Shown here in pieces: positions 1 to 6,955 of a stretch of DNA of 9,103 bases. Every line of letters begins with the position of its first letter. The first letter of the stretch is position 1. The stretch is from Gammaproteobacteria bacterium (lineage in GTDB: Bacteria > Pseudomonadota > Gammaproteobacteria > UBA9339): assembly GCA_018814965.1 (NCBI GenBank), contig JAHIYS010000170.1, positions 1 through 9,103 of the forward strand, written 5' to 3'. Below the pieces are notes generated by a model. The model was not told the DNA's origin. It saw nothing but the letters and a program-made list of their open reading frames with translations, and did no database searches. The position numbers and the translations under genes are program-made.

Positions 1-141
1 GAATGCGAGTTTACAAAGGAGGTATTTACAACGTCCCGAAAACAAATATGGCAAGAGGGGCGACGTTTGTTTGGTCTGTTGCTCTGGTTATCTAAATTAT
101 GTGAAAAACAAATGCAATTGCCCTGGTGTTTGGGTGGTTAA
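1..141 (+). CDS. 3' end of an unidentified gene, truncated by the left edge
   Basis: A reading frame is open from the first base and stops at TAA 139–141, giving about 46 residues of a C-terminus. The visible tail is basic and aromatic-rich, with the stretch RRLFGLLLWLSKLCEKQ, which could be an amphipathic or membrane-associated helix, and it ends in PWCLGG. I do not recognise the family. The open frame at the edge, the lack of internal stops and the position before the recJ promoter fit a real gene end. However, 46 codons is short enough that a chance or decayed frame cannot be excluded. No function is assigned. Confidence 0.4.
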   Translation, partial: ECEFTKEVFTTSRKQIWQEGRRLFGLLLWLSKLCEKQMQLPWCLGG

Positions 142-164
142 GATTATGTGAAGAGCCTAGATAG

Positions 165-173
165 TGGTATTAT
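165..173 (+). promoter_or_regulatory. candidate extended -10 promoter for recJ
   Basis: TGG TATTAT (165–173) matches an extended -10 element (TGn followed by a TATAAT-like hexamer, 5 of 6). It lies 28 nt before the recJ ATG, which would give a leader of roughly 20 nt. The -35 region about 17 nt upstream is poor, as expected for extended -10 promoters. All three + strand frames are interrupted here, so the stretch is non-coding. This is inferred from pattern only. Confidence 0.4.
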
Positions 174-201
174 ACAGTAAATTTTTGTATGGTCTTAACT
201 C

Positions 202-1923
202 ATGAAAAAAATAACAATTCGTAGTGTTCCTGATGGTATTACATCTTTGCATCAGCACCCATTATTGCACCGTATTTATGCTGCACGTGGGATTGTTGCT
301 ATCAAGGAATTAGAACATGAGCTGAAAAATCTTTTACCATATGATTCACTAAAAGATATTAATCGTGCGGTTGAGGTTTTAACTACGGCGCTCAAAGCAC
401 AGCAAAATGTTTTAATTGTTGGCGATTTTGATGCTGATGGTGCTACTAGTACTGCTTTGGCAATTTTGGCACTGAAAAGCCTTGGGTTAAAAAATATTTC
501 TTATTTGATCCCTAATCGATTTGAGTATGGTTATGGTTTAACCCCTGAAATTGTGGCCGTAGGTGCAGAAAGAAAGCCTGATTTGATTGTTACCGTTGAT
601 AATGGAATTGCGAGTATTGATGGGGTTCGTGCCGCTAATGAAAATGGGATTAAAGTTTTAATTACAGATCATCATCTGCCAGGAGATGATCTGCCAGAAG
701 CTGAAGCAATTATTAATCCTAATCAAAAGGGTGATGAGTTTTCGGGTAAATCTCTTGCTGGTGTTGGCGTGGTTTTCTATTTGATGTTGGCATTACGTGC
801 TCATTTGCGTGATATTGGTTGGTTTCTTGATAATAATATTTCAGAACCCAATATGGCGCAGTTTTTAGATTTAGTGGCGTTAGGTACTTTTGCTGACGCA
901 GTAACATTAGATCATAATAATCGTATTTTGGTAATGCAGGGGATGAATCGGATTAGAAGCGGCAAAGGTCGGGTTGGTATTGAAGCCTTGTTTTTAGTTT
1001 CTAAGCGTAATTATACCAAAGCATCAGTATATGATTTGGGTTTTGTTATTGCTCCTCGTCTTAATGCGGCGGGGCGTTTGGATGATATGTCTTTAGGGGT
1101 CGAGTGTTTATTAACTGATGATCCAGTGCGAGCACGAACTATTGCTAGAGAGCTGAATTCATTAAATGATGAGCGGCGTGGAATTGAAAAAGATATGCAA
1201 CATCAAGCGCTGCGTTTAGTGGATAATTTACAGCTCGAGCAAAATTTGCCACCAGGTTTGTGTGTTTTTGAGGAATCTTGGCATCAAGGGGTATTGGGGA
1301 TTTTAGCTGGACGCTTAAAAGACCGGCTACACCGGCCTGTTATTGCTTTTGCTGCATCTAATGAAAACGAAATTAAAGGTTCGGCGCGTTCGGTTGGTAA
1401 TGTGCATATAAGGGATGTGTTAAGTAATATTGCTGCTAAAAATCCTGGGTTGATTACTAGATTTGGCGGTCATGCGATGGCAGCTGGTTTAAGTTTAGCA
1501 ATTGAAAACTATCCAGCTTTTTCTCAAGCTTTTGCCGATGAGGTTGGGCGGTATCTGACGTTAGAAGATTTAGGTGGTATTGTTGAAACTGATGGCGAAT
1601 TGCCAGCTGAATATTTTAATCTTGAGACTGCTGAATTATTGCATGCTGCTGGCCCTTGGGGGTCGGGATTTGCGGAGCCATTATTTTTTGGTGAGTTTGC
1701 TTTTGCTAAGCAAGTGTTGGTTGGTTCCAAGCATTTGAAATTGATTTTACGCCATTTAGAGACTAAGCAAGAGGTGGAAGCGATTTGTTTTAACATTGAT
1801 GTTAATATTTGGCCCAATAATCATTATTCTAAAGCGAAAGTGGTTTATCGTTTGGGAATTAATGAATATAATAATCAGCGGAAATTACAATTAATAATTA
1901 ACGAGATCATAAGCTATGAATAA
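202..1923 (+). CDS. recJ: Single-stranded-DNA-specific 5'-3' exonuclease RecJ
   Basis: RecJ degrades single-stranded DNA 5' to 3' in recombinational repair (RecF pathway), mismatch repair and processing of stalled forks, using Mn2+/Mg2+ in the cytoplasm. The 573-residue product is close to the E. coli length. The DHH phosphoesterase core is intact: GDFDADG (Asp75, 77, 79), VTVDNG (Asp133), TDHH (Asp156-His157-His158) and INPN (171–174). APRLNAAGR (284–292) follows, then the DHHA1 motif GGHAMAAG (422–429), and an OB-fold-like C-terminal region. ATG 202 is the only sensible start, because stops lie in frame just upstream at 196–198. There is no clear Shine-Dalgarno sequence, so translation may be weak. 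The 3' end overlaps the next gene by 8 nt, suggesting translational coupling. Confidence 0.97.
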   Translation: MKKITIRSVPDGITSLHQHPLLHRIYAARGIVAIKELEHELKNLLPYDSLKDINRAVEVLTTALKAQQNVLIVGDFDADGATSTALAILALKSLGLKNISYLIPNRFEYGYGLTPEIVAVGAERKPDLIVTVDNGIASIDGVRAANENGIKVLITDHHLPGDDLPEAEAIINPNQKGDEFSGKSLAGVGVVFYLMLALRAHLRDIGWFLDNNISEPNMAQFLDLVALGTFADAVTLDHNNRILVMQGMNRIRSGKGRVGIEALFLVSKRNYTKASVYDLGFVIAPRLNAAGRLDDMSLGVECLLTDDPVRARTIARELNSLNDERRGIEKDMQHQALRLVDNLQLEQNLPPGLCVFEESWHQGVLGILAGRLKDRLHRPVIAFAASNENEIKGSARSVGNVHIRDVLSNIAAKNPGLITRFGGHAMAAGLSLAIENYPAFSQAFADEVGRYLTLEDLGGIVETDGELPAEYFNLETAELLHAAGPWGSGFAEPLFFGEFAFAKQVLVGSKHLKLILRHLETKQEVEAICFNIDVNIWPNNHYSKAKVVYRLGINEYNNQRKLQLIINEIISYE

Positions 1924-2785
1924 ATATTTGATATCTGCAGATATTGAGGGGATCACGGGAGTGATTGATAAAAGTTTTTCTAAGGAAAATGGTAAGCACT
2001 ATCAGTTAGGTTGTCGTTATATGACAAGCGATGTTAATGCTGTTATCCAAGGGATTCTTGAGGTAGATCCTGAGGCCGAAATAGTGGTGCGGGATGCCCA
2101 TGGCGCTGATGCAGTTAATCTTGATTTAGAGCGCTTACATCCAAGAGCTCGTTTAGTCCAAGGGTGGGCTGCGATACAAAACATGTTTACTAGTTTAGAT
2201 CAAGATTTTAAGGGAGTATTTTTAGTTGGTTATCATGCTGGTGGTCAGAACATTGAAGCGGTTTTAGGGCATACCATGCACTCTTTAATTCATCATGTTA
2301 AGGTAAATGGGAAATTATTAAATGAAACGGGAATATTTGCTCTTTATGCCAGTCACTATAATGTTCCAGTGGCATTTATTAGTGGAGATGATCATACTAT
2401 TAGAGAAGCAAAAGAGCAGTTGGGTTATATTATTGGCGCAGAGGTTAAGAAAAGTTACGGCCGTGGATGTGCGATGTCACTCTCTTTAGAGCAAGCGCGA
2501 AAATTGCTAGAACAAAAAGCAGCTGAAGCTGTGAACCAATTACAATTGAATAAGTTTCAGGTTTTTGAAGTTATTGCTCCATTTTCTTTAGAGATGAAGT
2601 TTTATGATACTGGGGTAAGGATATCGGTGTTACAAAATCTTTCTGAAATTTTAGGGTTTGATCAAAGCTATAAGTTTAATCGTGATGAGCGTACGGTAGC
2701 CTTTACTTCAGCGAGTATTTTAGAGATGTTACAGCGTTTGAATATGATATTTTTCTTGATTTATGGGATCCAATCGTCTGGCTAA
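1916..2785 (+). CDS. M55-family zinc D-aminopeptidase (DppA-like)
   Basis: M55 metallopeptidases such as Bacillus subtilis DppA are zinc enzymes that release N-terminal D-amino acids, for example D-Ala, from small peptides. The N-terminal SADIEG (Asp9, Glu11), DAHG (Asp60, His62), GYHA (His107), GHTMH (His119) and NE (Glu137) match the DppA metal-binding and catalytic positions, so the active site looks complete. There is no signal peptide, so it is probably cytoplasmic. It starts inside the recJ stop region (ATGAATAA overlap), implying co-expression, and hydG follows 85 nt later. The 289-residue product ends in an odd tail (MIFFLIYGIQSSG). Another frame carries a more protein-like continuation across the same bases and 59 nt beyond, so the C-terminus may be frameshifted. 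The physiological substrate is unknown; peptidoglycan-derived peptides are an inference. Confidence 0.87.
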   Translation: MNKYLISADIEGITGVIDKSFSKENGKHYQLGCRYMTSDVNAVIQGILEVDPEAEIVVRDAHGADAVNLDLERLHPRARLVQGWAAIQNMFTSLDQDFKGVFLVGYHAGGQNIEAVLGHTMHSLIHHVKVNGKLLNETGIFALYASHYNVPVAFISGDDHTIREAKEQLGYIIGAEVKKSYGRGCAMSLSLEQARKLLEQKAAEAVNQLQLNKFQVFEVIAPFSLEMKFYDTGVRISVLQNLSEILGFDQSYKFNRDERTVAFTSASILEMLQRLNMIFFLIYGIQSSG

Positions 2786-2844
2786 CTTATTATTTGGCGG
2801 TGCGAAGAGGGTCTTTTCTGCTTGATCTAGGTAGTTTTTTTTAG
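2743..2844 (+). other. possible out-of-frame C-terminal continuation of the M55 gene
   Basis: In the -1 frame relative to the M55 gene, 33 codons starting YDIFLDLWDPIVWLTYYL run to a TAG at 2842–2844. The composition (LWDP, aromatic clusters, RRG) looks like real protein, unlike the tail read in frame. Restoring one T so that AATATGAT (2741–2748) reads AATTATGAT would join LQRLN to YDIFLDLWDP, giving about 309 residues that end 26 nt before hydG. The cause could be a natural one-base deletion, a sequencing error or, less likely, recoding. I see no classical slippery heptamer. Confidence 0.4.
2818..2842 (+). terminator. weak hairpin plus T8 tract between the M55 gene and hydG
   Basis: A 6-bp stem with two G·U pairs and a 5-nt loop (2818–2834) is followed directly by eight T residues (2835–2842), the shape of an intrinsic terminator or attenuator. 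The stem is weak. The same bases would encode the end of the alternative M55 tail, so the T run may simply be Phe codons. If functional, it would reduce read-through into hydG, for which I see no promoter of its own in the 28 nt that remain. Confidence 0.25.
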
Positions 2845-2870
2845 CAAGAGTTATTACGAGGTGATAAAAT

Positions 2871-4259
2871 ATGTCTACACTATCTATTATTAACGCAAAT
2901 AAAATTCAATCATCTCTTGTTGATTCTGCTACTGAAAACCCAAGCCAGATCCGTGAAATTTTAGCTAAAGCGCTTGAGTTTAAGGGGCTGAATTTACAGG
3001 AGGTTGCGCAATTAACCACTACAAAAAGCCCAGAATTACTTAAAGAGATTTTTGCAGCTGCTAATAGGGTTAAAGAGGAGATCTATGGTAGGCGTGTGGT
3101 GATTTTTGCACCGCTTTATGTTTCCAATTTGTGTAGTAATGAGTGTTTATATTGCGCTTTTCGTGTTAGCAATAGAGATTTAAAGCGGAGGGTTTTGTCT
3201 TTATCAGAGATAAAATCTGAAGTTGAGTCATTAGTTAATCAAGGTCATAAGAGACTTTTATTGGTGTCAGGGGAGACCTATCCCCAGGATGACTTTCAAT
3301 ATATTCTCGATGCAATCAAGGCGGTTTATGAAGTGGCAAATCAGCATGGTGAGATCAGAAGGGTTAATGTAAATTTAGCGCCACTAGACACTGATGATTT
3401 TAAACGTCTCAAAGATGCTGCTATCGGCACCTATCAGTTATTTCAGGAAACCTATCATCGCGATACTTACAGCCAGGTTCATGTGTCAGGTAAAAAAGCT
3501 GATTATGATTGGCGTTTAAGTGTTTTTGATAGGGCAATACCGTCAGGTATTGATGATGTTGGTATAGGCGCGCTTTTTGGTTTATATGACTGGCGTTTTG
3601 AGGTTTTAGCTTTATTAGAACATTCTAATTATTTGCAAAATAAATATGGAGTAGGGCCGCATACTATCAGTGTTCCCAGGTTGGAGCCTGCTTTAGGATC
3701 ACATATTGCAAGCCACCCGCTTGCTCCAGTTAGTGATATAGATTTTTGTAAAATAGTTGCTATTTTGCGTTTAGCTATTCCATATACTGGTATTATTATG
3801 TCTACTCGTGAGAGTTTGCAGATGAGGCAACAAACTTTAGCTTTAGGGGTTTCGCAAATTTCCGCTGGTAGTCGTACTAATCCTGGTGGATATAGTGATG
3901 CTGGGTTAACTGATGATAGTCAGTTTTCTTTAGGCGATCATCGTTCTTTGGATGATGTGGTTCGTGATGTAGCAAGTTTAGGATATATACCTAGTTTTTG
4001 TACTGCTTGTTACCGTCTTGGGAGGACAGGTGAAGATTTCATGGGTTTAGCTAAACATGGCAATATTAAGCAAATATGTGCTCCTAATGCCATCGCTACT
4101 TTTGCGGAATATTTAAATAATACGGCGTCAGAAGCGACTAAAATAGTTGGGCACAAGCTCATCCAAAGCAAGTTGGAGTTAATGTCAGATGAGACTAGAA
4201 ATTTATCCGAAAAATTATTAGCAAGATTAGCTTCTGGGCAAAAAGATGTTTATGTTTAG
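2871..4259 (+). CDS. hydG: HydG, radical-SAM tyrosine lyase for [FeFe]-hydrogenase maturation
   Basis: HydG cleaves L-tyrosine with S-adenosylmethionine, releasing p-cresol and building CO and cyanide on an iron-cysteine carrier. The product serves H-cluster assembly with HydE and HydF. The 462 residues cover the full family length. The radical-SAM motif CX3CX2C is Cys88-Cys92-Cys95 in NLCSNECLYCAFR, and LVSGE looks like the SAM-binding GGE-type motif. GPHTISVPR places His264 where I recall the dangler-iron ligand near residue 265 of Thermoanaerobacter italicus HydG. The C-terminal CX2CX22C (Cys377, 380, 403) is the HydG auxiliary-cluster signature and argues against the tyrosine lyase ThiH, which lacks it. 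AGGTG lies 7–8 nt before ATG 2871, a good ribosome binding site. It sits downstream of the M55 gene. No other hydrogenase gene is in the window. Confidence 0.94.
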   Translation: MSTLSIINANKIQSSLVDSATENPSQIREILAKALEFKGLNLQEVAQLTTTKSPELLKEIFAAANRVKEEIYGRRVVIFAPLYVSNLCSNECLYCAFRVSNRDLKRRVLSLSEIKSEVESLVNQGHKRLLLVSGETYPQDDFQYILDAIKAVYEVANQHGEIRRVNVNLAPLDTDDFKRLKDAAIGTYQLFQETYHRDTYSQVHVSGKKADYDWRLSVFDRAIPSGIDDVGIGALFGLYDWRFEVLALLEHSNYLQNKYGVGPHTISVPRLEPALGSHIASHPLAPVSDIDFCKIVAILRLAIPYTGIIMSTRESLQMRQQTLALGVSQISAGSRTNPGGYSDAGLTDDSQFSLGDHRSLDDVVRDVASLGYIPSFCTACYRLGRTGEDFMGLAKHGNIKQICAPNAIATFAEYLNNTASEATKIVGHKLIQSKLELMSDETRNLSEKLLARLASGQKDVYV

Positions 4260-4261
4260 AA

Positions 4262-5002
4262 TTATTTAATCTGAATATTTCGTTTATCAAATAAAGAAAC
4301 ATAACTATTACAGCCGATAATTATATGGTCTAGTACTTTGATATCTAAAGGGCGCAAGATTTTAGTAAGGGCTGTAGTTAGGTGTTTGTCTTGGGGGCTT
4401 GGAATTGGCGTGCCTGTAGGGTGATTATGAGCAAAAATTACCGAAGAAGCATTATATTGTAAGGCGATCTTTGCTACTTCACGGGGGTAAATAGCGATGC
4501 TATTTATGGTGCCAAAGAAGATCTCTTCATAATGGATCACTCGATTTTGGTTATTCAAAAACAGACACCCAAAGATCTCTCTTTTACAGCTACGTAATTT
4601 TGCCGATAGATAAATGTGGGCTGCTTCAGCATTAGATATAATATTGGTATTAGCAAGTTGCTCTTCTAAATAGCGCCGTGAAATTTCAAGGGCTGCTTGT
4701 AATTTATAATGTTTTTTTTTGCCAATTCCATTTAAGCTGCAGATCTGTTCTTTGCTTGCATCAAATAGATTGCGTATGCCGCCAAATTGTTTAAGTAGGC
4801 TATAGGCCAGGTCAACCGAGGTTGTGCCTTTTATTCCGCTATGGATAAAAATTGCAAGTAGCTCCGCATCAGATAGATTTTTAATCTCGTATGTTAGCAG
4901 TTTTCTATGTGGATGTTCCTTCATTGGCCATTCGTATATAGATATAATTATATAGTTTATTCTAGCCAAAGGTGGTGGCAATACCGTATAATTCACGCTC
5001 AA
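4262..5002 (-). CDS. radC: RadC-family JAMM/MPN+ protein
   Basis: RadC proteins carry a JAMM (MPN+) metal-dependent hydrolase domain. The cellular role is unsettled, with the old DNA-repair link disputed. Read from the farthest start, an N-terminal region with PHRKLL and LSDAELLAIFIHSG leads to a helix-hairpin-helix (SLNGIGKKK, about 89–97). The JAMM motif follows as His192-x-His194-x7-Ser202-x2-Asp205 in AHNHPTGTPIPSPQD, with the conserved Glu142 in KREIF. The start is unclear. The coordinates use TTG at 5000–5002, with GTG at 4994–4996 also possible. The first ATG (4922–4924) gives 220 residues, near the E. coli length, but loses the family-typical YEWP just before it. No start has a good Shine-Dalgarno sequence. 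The gene is convergent with hydG (2-nt gap) and divergent from dut. Confidence 0.93.
   Translation of the reverse strand: MSVNYTVLPPPLARINYIIISIYEWPMKEHPHRKLLTYEIKNLSDAELLAIFIHSGIKGTTSVDLAYSLLKQFGGIRNLFDASKEQICSLNGIGKKKHYKLQAALEISRRYLEEQLANTNIISNAEAAHIYLSAKLRSCKREIFGCLFLNNQNRVIHYEEIFFGTINSIAIYPREVAKIALQYNASSVIFAHNHPTGTPIPSPQDKHLTTALTKILRPLDIKVLDHIIIGCNSYVSLFDKRNIQIK
4963..4992 (+). promoter_or_regulatory. candidate sigma70-type promoter for dut
   Basis: A consensus -10 TATAAT (4987–4992) lies 18 nt after TAGCCA (4963–4968), which matches 4 of 6 positions of TTGACA. It would start transcription near 4999, about 47 nt before the dut ATG, and serve dut and the following mutase gene. It lies inside the extended N-terminal reading frame of the divergent radC, so the two genes may interfere at this point. 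Confidence 0.4.
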
Positions 5003-5045
5003 GTGTAAATATGCAAAATAGTTCGATATTACAAAGGGTTAAATT

Positions 5046-5501
5046 ATGATCAATGTGCAATTAAAAATATTAGATAAGCGTATTGGTAATGAATATCCGC
5101 TGCCAGGGTATGCTACATTTGGGTCTGCTGGTTTAGATTTGCGGGCTTGTATTGATAAGGATTTAATCCTTAAGCCTAAAATGGTAGAGTTAATCCCTTC
5201 TGGGATCGCTATTCATATAAATGATGTTAGTTATGCTGCTATGATTTTACCGCGATCTGGTATTGGACATAAACATGGTATTGTTCTTGGTAATTTAGTG
5301 GGCTTGATTGACTCAGATTATCAAGGTCAAATTATGGTTTCATGTTGGAATAGAGGCAGTGAAGAATTTACTATTTCTCCTGGAGAGAGGATAGCGCAAT
5401 TAATTATTGTGCCGGTACTTCAGGCTAACTTTGAGATTGTGCCAGAATTTGAAGCATCCAAACGTGGTGCTGGTGGTTTTGGGCATACAGGGAGAACTTA
5501 A
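5046..5501 (+). CDS. dut: dUTP diphosphatase (dUTPase)
   Basis: Trimeric dUTPase hydrolyses dUTP to dUMP and pyrophosphate, keeping uracil out of DNA and supplying dUMP for thymidylate synthesis. The 151-residue product matches E. coli Dut in length and shows all five motifs in order: GSAGLDLRA (26–34), PRSGIGHKHG (69–78), GNLVGLIDSDYQG (82–94, catalytic Asp89), GERIAQLIIVPV (113–124), and the mobile C-terminal GAGGFGHTGR (141–150) that closes over the nucleotide. AAAGGG lies about 7 nt before ATG 5046 and acts as the ribosome binding site. The next gene starts 2 nt after the stop, so the two form an operon. Related gammaproteobacteria carry coaBC between radC and dut; here it is absent. Confidence 0.98.
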   Translation: MINVQLKILDKRIGNEYPLPGYATFGSAGLDLRACIDKDLILKPKMVELIPSGIAIHINDVSYAAMILPRSGIGHKHGIVLGNLVGLIDSDYQGQIMVSCWNRGSEEFTISPGERIAQLIIVPVLQANFEIVPEFEASKRGAGGFGHTGRT

Positions 5502-5503
5502 TT

Positions 5504-6898
5504 ATGACAACTTATAATATTGTTAAAGAAATACCTCGGGAAATTTTTCGGGCATATGATATTCGCGGAATTGTTGATGAGACTTTTACCGATGATAATA
5601 TTTATACCATTGGTCTTGCTCTAGGTAGTGAGACATTGGCTCGAGGTCAAAAGGTTATCGCCGCGGGGCGTGATGGCAGGATATCTGGACCAAGATTATT
5701 GCCAGCCTTAATTGAGGGGATTTTAGCTAGTGGTTGTAATGTTGTTAATGTTGATGAAGTAACTACGCCGATTTTGTATTATGCAGCTGCTATTATGGAG
5801 TCTCAGTCTGGAGCTATGTTAAGTGGTAGTCATAACCCGCCAAATTATAATGGGATTAAAATGGTTATTGGTGGTGAAACTTTATACGGCGATGATATTC
5901 AAAAACTATATCAACGGATAATTGATCAGGATTTCAAATTTGGTGCTGGTAAGGTTGATGAGGTTGAGATTATAGATGATTATCTAAAGAGAATTACGGA
6001 TGATGTTAAATTATCTCGACCATTAAAAATAGTGATTGATTGTGGTAATGGCGTTGGAGGTAAAGTTGCTCCTGGGTTATTCCGTGCGCTGGGATGTGAG
6101 GTTATTGAGCTTTATTGTGAGGTCGATGGAAATTTTCCTAATCATCAGCCGGATCCTTTGGTGCCAGAAAATTTAAAAGATCTAATAGTGTCGGTTAAAG
6201 AGAATAAAGCTGATGTTGGATTGGCATTTGATGGTGATGCTGACCGTGTTGGAATTATTACTGAAAAAGGGGAAATAATTGCCGCAGATCGTTTATTAAT
6301 ATTATTAGCTATAGATTTTTTAAGCAGACATCCAGGAAGTCCAGTTATATTTGATGTGAAAGGCACTAAGCATCTAGCTGAGCAAATTACCAAGCATGGT
6401 GGTGTTCCGGTGATGTATAAGACAGGGCATTCATTAATCAAATATAAGATGAGAGAGCTTGGAGCTTTGCTCGCTGGTGAGTTTAGTGGCCATGTCTTTA
6501 TGAAAGAGAGGTGGTTTGGTTTTGACGATGGGGTTTATGTGGCTGCTAGGTTTTTAGAGTTGCTGGCTCAAGGAGAAAAGAGTTGCAGTGAGATTTTTGC
6601 CCAGTTACCAAATAGTGTTAACACACCTGAGATAAAACTTTCAATTCCAGAGGATCAGAAATTTAAATTTATAGAAAAGTTGATTCAAGATGCTAAATTT
6701 CCTGGTGGCACTATTACTACTATTGATGGATTACGTGTTGATTACGACAATGGTTTTGGTTTAATTAGAGCTTCAAATACCAGTCCATATTTGACTCTAC
6801 GTTTTGAGGGTGATACTGCAGAAGATTTAGATCGGATCCAAAATATTTTTAAAGAAGAGCTGATAAAGCTCGATCCAAAATTGCAATTGCCAATGTAA
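5504..6898 (+). CDS. algC: Phosphomannomutase/phosphoglucomutase (AlgC-type)
   Basis: This alpha-D-phosphohexomutase interconverts mannose- or glucose-6-phosphate with the 1-phosphates, supplying GDP-mannose and UDP-glucose pathways for lipopolysaccharide and exopolysaccharide. The 464 residues match Pseudomonas aeruginosa AlgC in length. Domain order is complete: RAYDIRGIV near the N-terminus, the phosphoserine loop SGSHNPPNYNG with catalytic Ser109, the Mg2+ loop DGDADR (Asp243, 245, 247), the sugar-binding GEFSGHVF, and the phosphate-binding RASNTSPYLTLRFEG near the C-terminus. The order dut–mutase matches dut–algC in pseudomonads, which supports the PMM/PGM assignment over GlmM; GlmM also has a different serine-loop sequence. 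GGGAG about 9–10 nt upstream, inside the end of dut, is the likely ribosome binding site. Substrate preference cannot be read from sequence alone. Confidence 0.94.
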   Translation: MTTYNIVKEIPREIFRAYDIRGIVDETFTDDNIYTIGLALGSETLARGQKVIAAGRDGRISGPRLLPALIEGILASGCNVVNVDEVTTPILYYAAAIMESQSGAMLSGSHNPPNYNGIKMVIGGETLYGDDIQKLYQRIIDQDFKFGAGKVDEVEIIDDYLKRITDDVKLSRPLKIVIDCGNGVGGKVAPGLFRALGCEVIELYCEVDGNFPNHQPDPLVPENLKDLIVSVKENKADVGLAFDGDADRVGIITEKGEIIAADRLLILLAIDFLSRHPGSPVIFDVKGTKHLAEQITKHGGVPVMYKTGHSLIKYKMRELGALLAGEFSGHVFMKERWFGFDDGVYVAARFLELLAQGEKSCSEIFAQLPNSVNTPEIKLSIPEDQKFKFIEKLIQDAKFPGGTITTIDGLRVDYDNGFGLIRASNTSPYLTLRFEGDTAEDLDRIQNIFKEELIKLDPKLQLPM

Positions 6899-6904
6899 AA
6901 ATCT

Positions 6905-6936
6905 GGGATCAAGTCCTGAATTCAGGACTTGATCCC
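6905..6936 (+). repeat. perfect 32-bp palindrome between algC and ychF
   Basis: The arm GGGATCAAGTCCTG is followed by the self-complementary centre AATT (with flanks, an EcoRI-type GAATTC) and the exact reverse complement of the arm. As RNA it gives a 14-bp stem with a 4-nt loop. It begins 7 nt after the mutase stop and ends 19 nt before the ychF ATG. It is followed by only three T residues, so it is a poor intrinsic terminator. It could be a dispersed palindromic repeat, an mRNA-stabilising 3' hairpin or a protein-binding site. Confidence 0.75.
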
Positions 6937-6955
6937 TTTGACGAGATAAGAATAT

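Noticed and set aside
15..23. Strong Shine-Dalgarno-like AAAGGAGGT near the left edge
   Set aside because: No ATG, GTG or TTG follows at proper spacing. The nearest ATG (48) is 24 nt away and opens only 15 codons. The bases read as codons of the edge reading frame.
672..697. Short direct repeat of GATCTGCCAG in recJ
   Set aside because: It encodes the LPGDDLPE loop after the DHH motif, which is normal in RecJ proteins, so it is a codon-level coincidence.
719..907. Minus-strand reading frame inside recJ
   Set aside because: It is a shadow of the recJ coding sequence, with no family features and no start signal.
1524..1817. Minus-strand reading frame inside the 3' part of recJ
   Set aside because: It lies fully antisense to conserved RecJ sequence and has low-complexity, non-protein-like composition.
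2871..4259. Assignment as ThiH, the thiamine tyrosine lyase
   Set aside because: The protein is longer than ThiH and has the CX2CX22C C-terminal motif that ThiH lacks. No thiamine genes are nearby.
6145..6441. Minus-strand reading frame inside algC
   Set aside because: It is antisense to the conserved DGDADR region of the mutase, and its sequence reflects that gene's codons.
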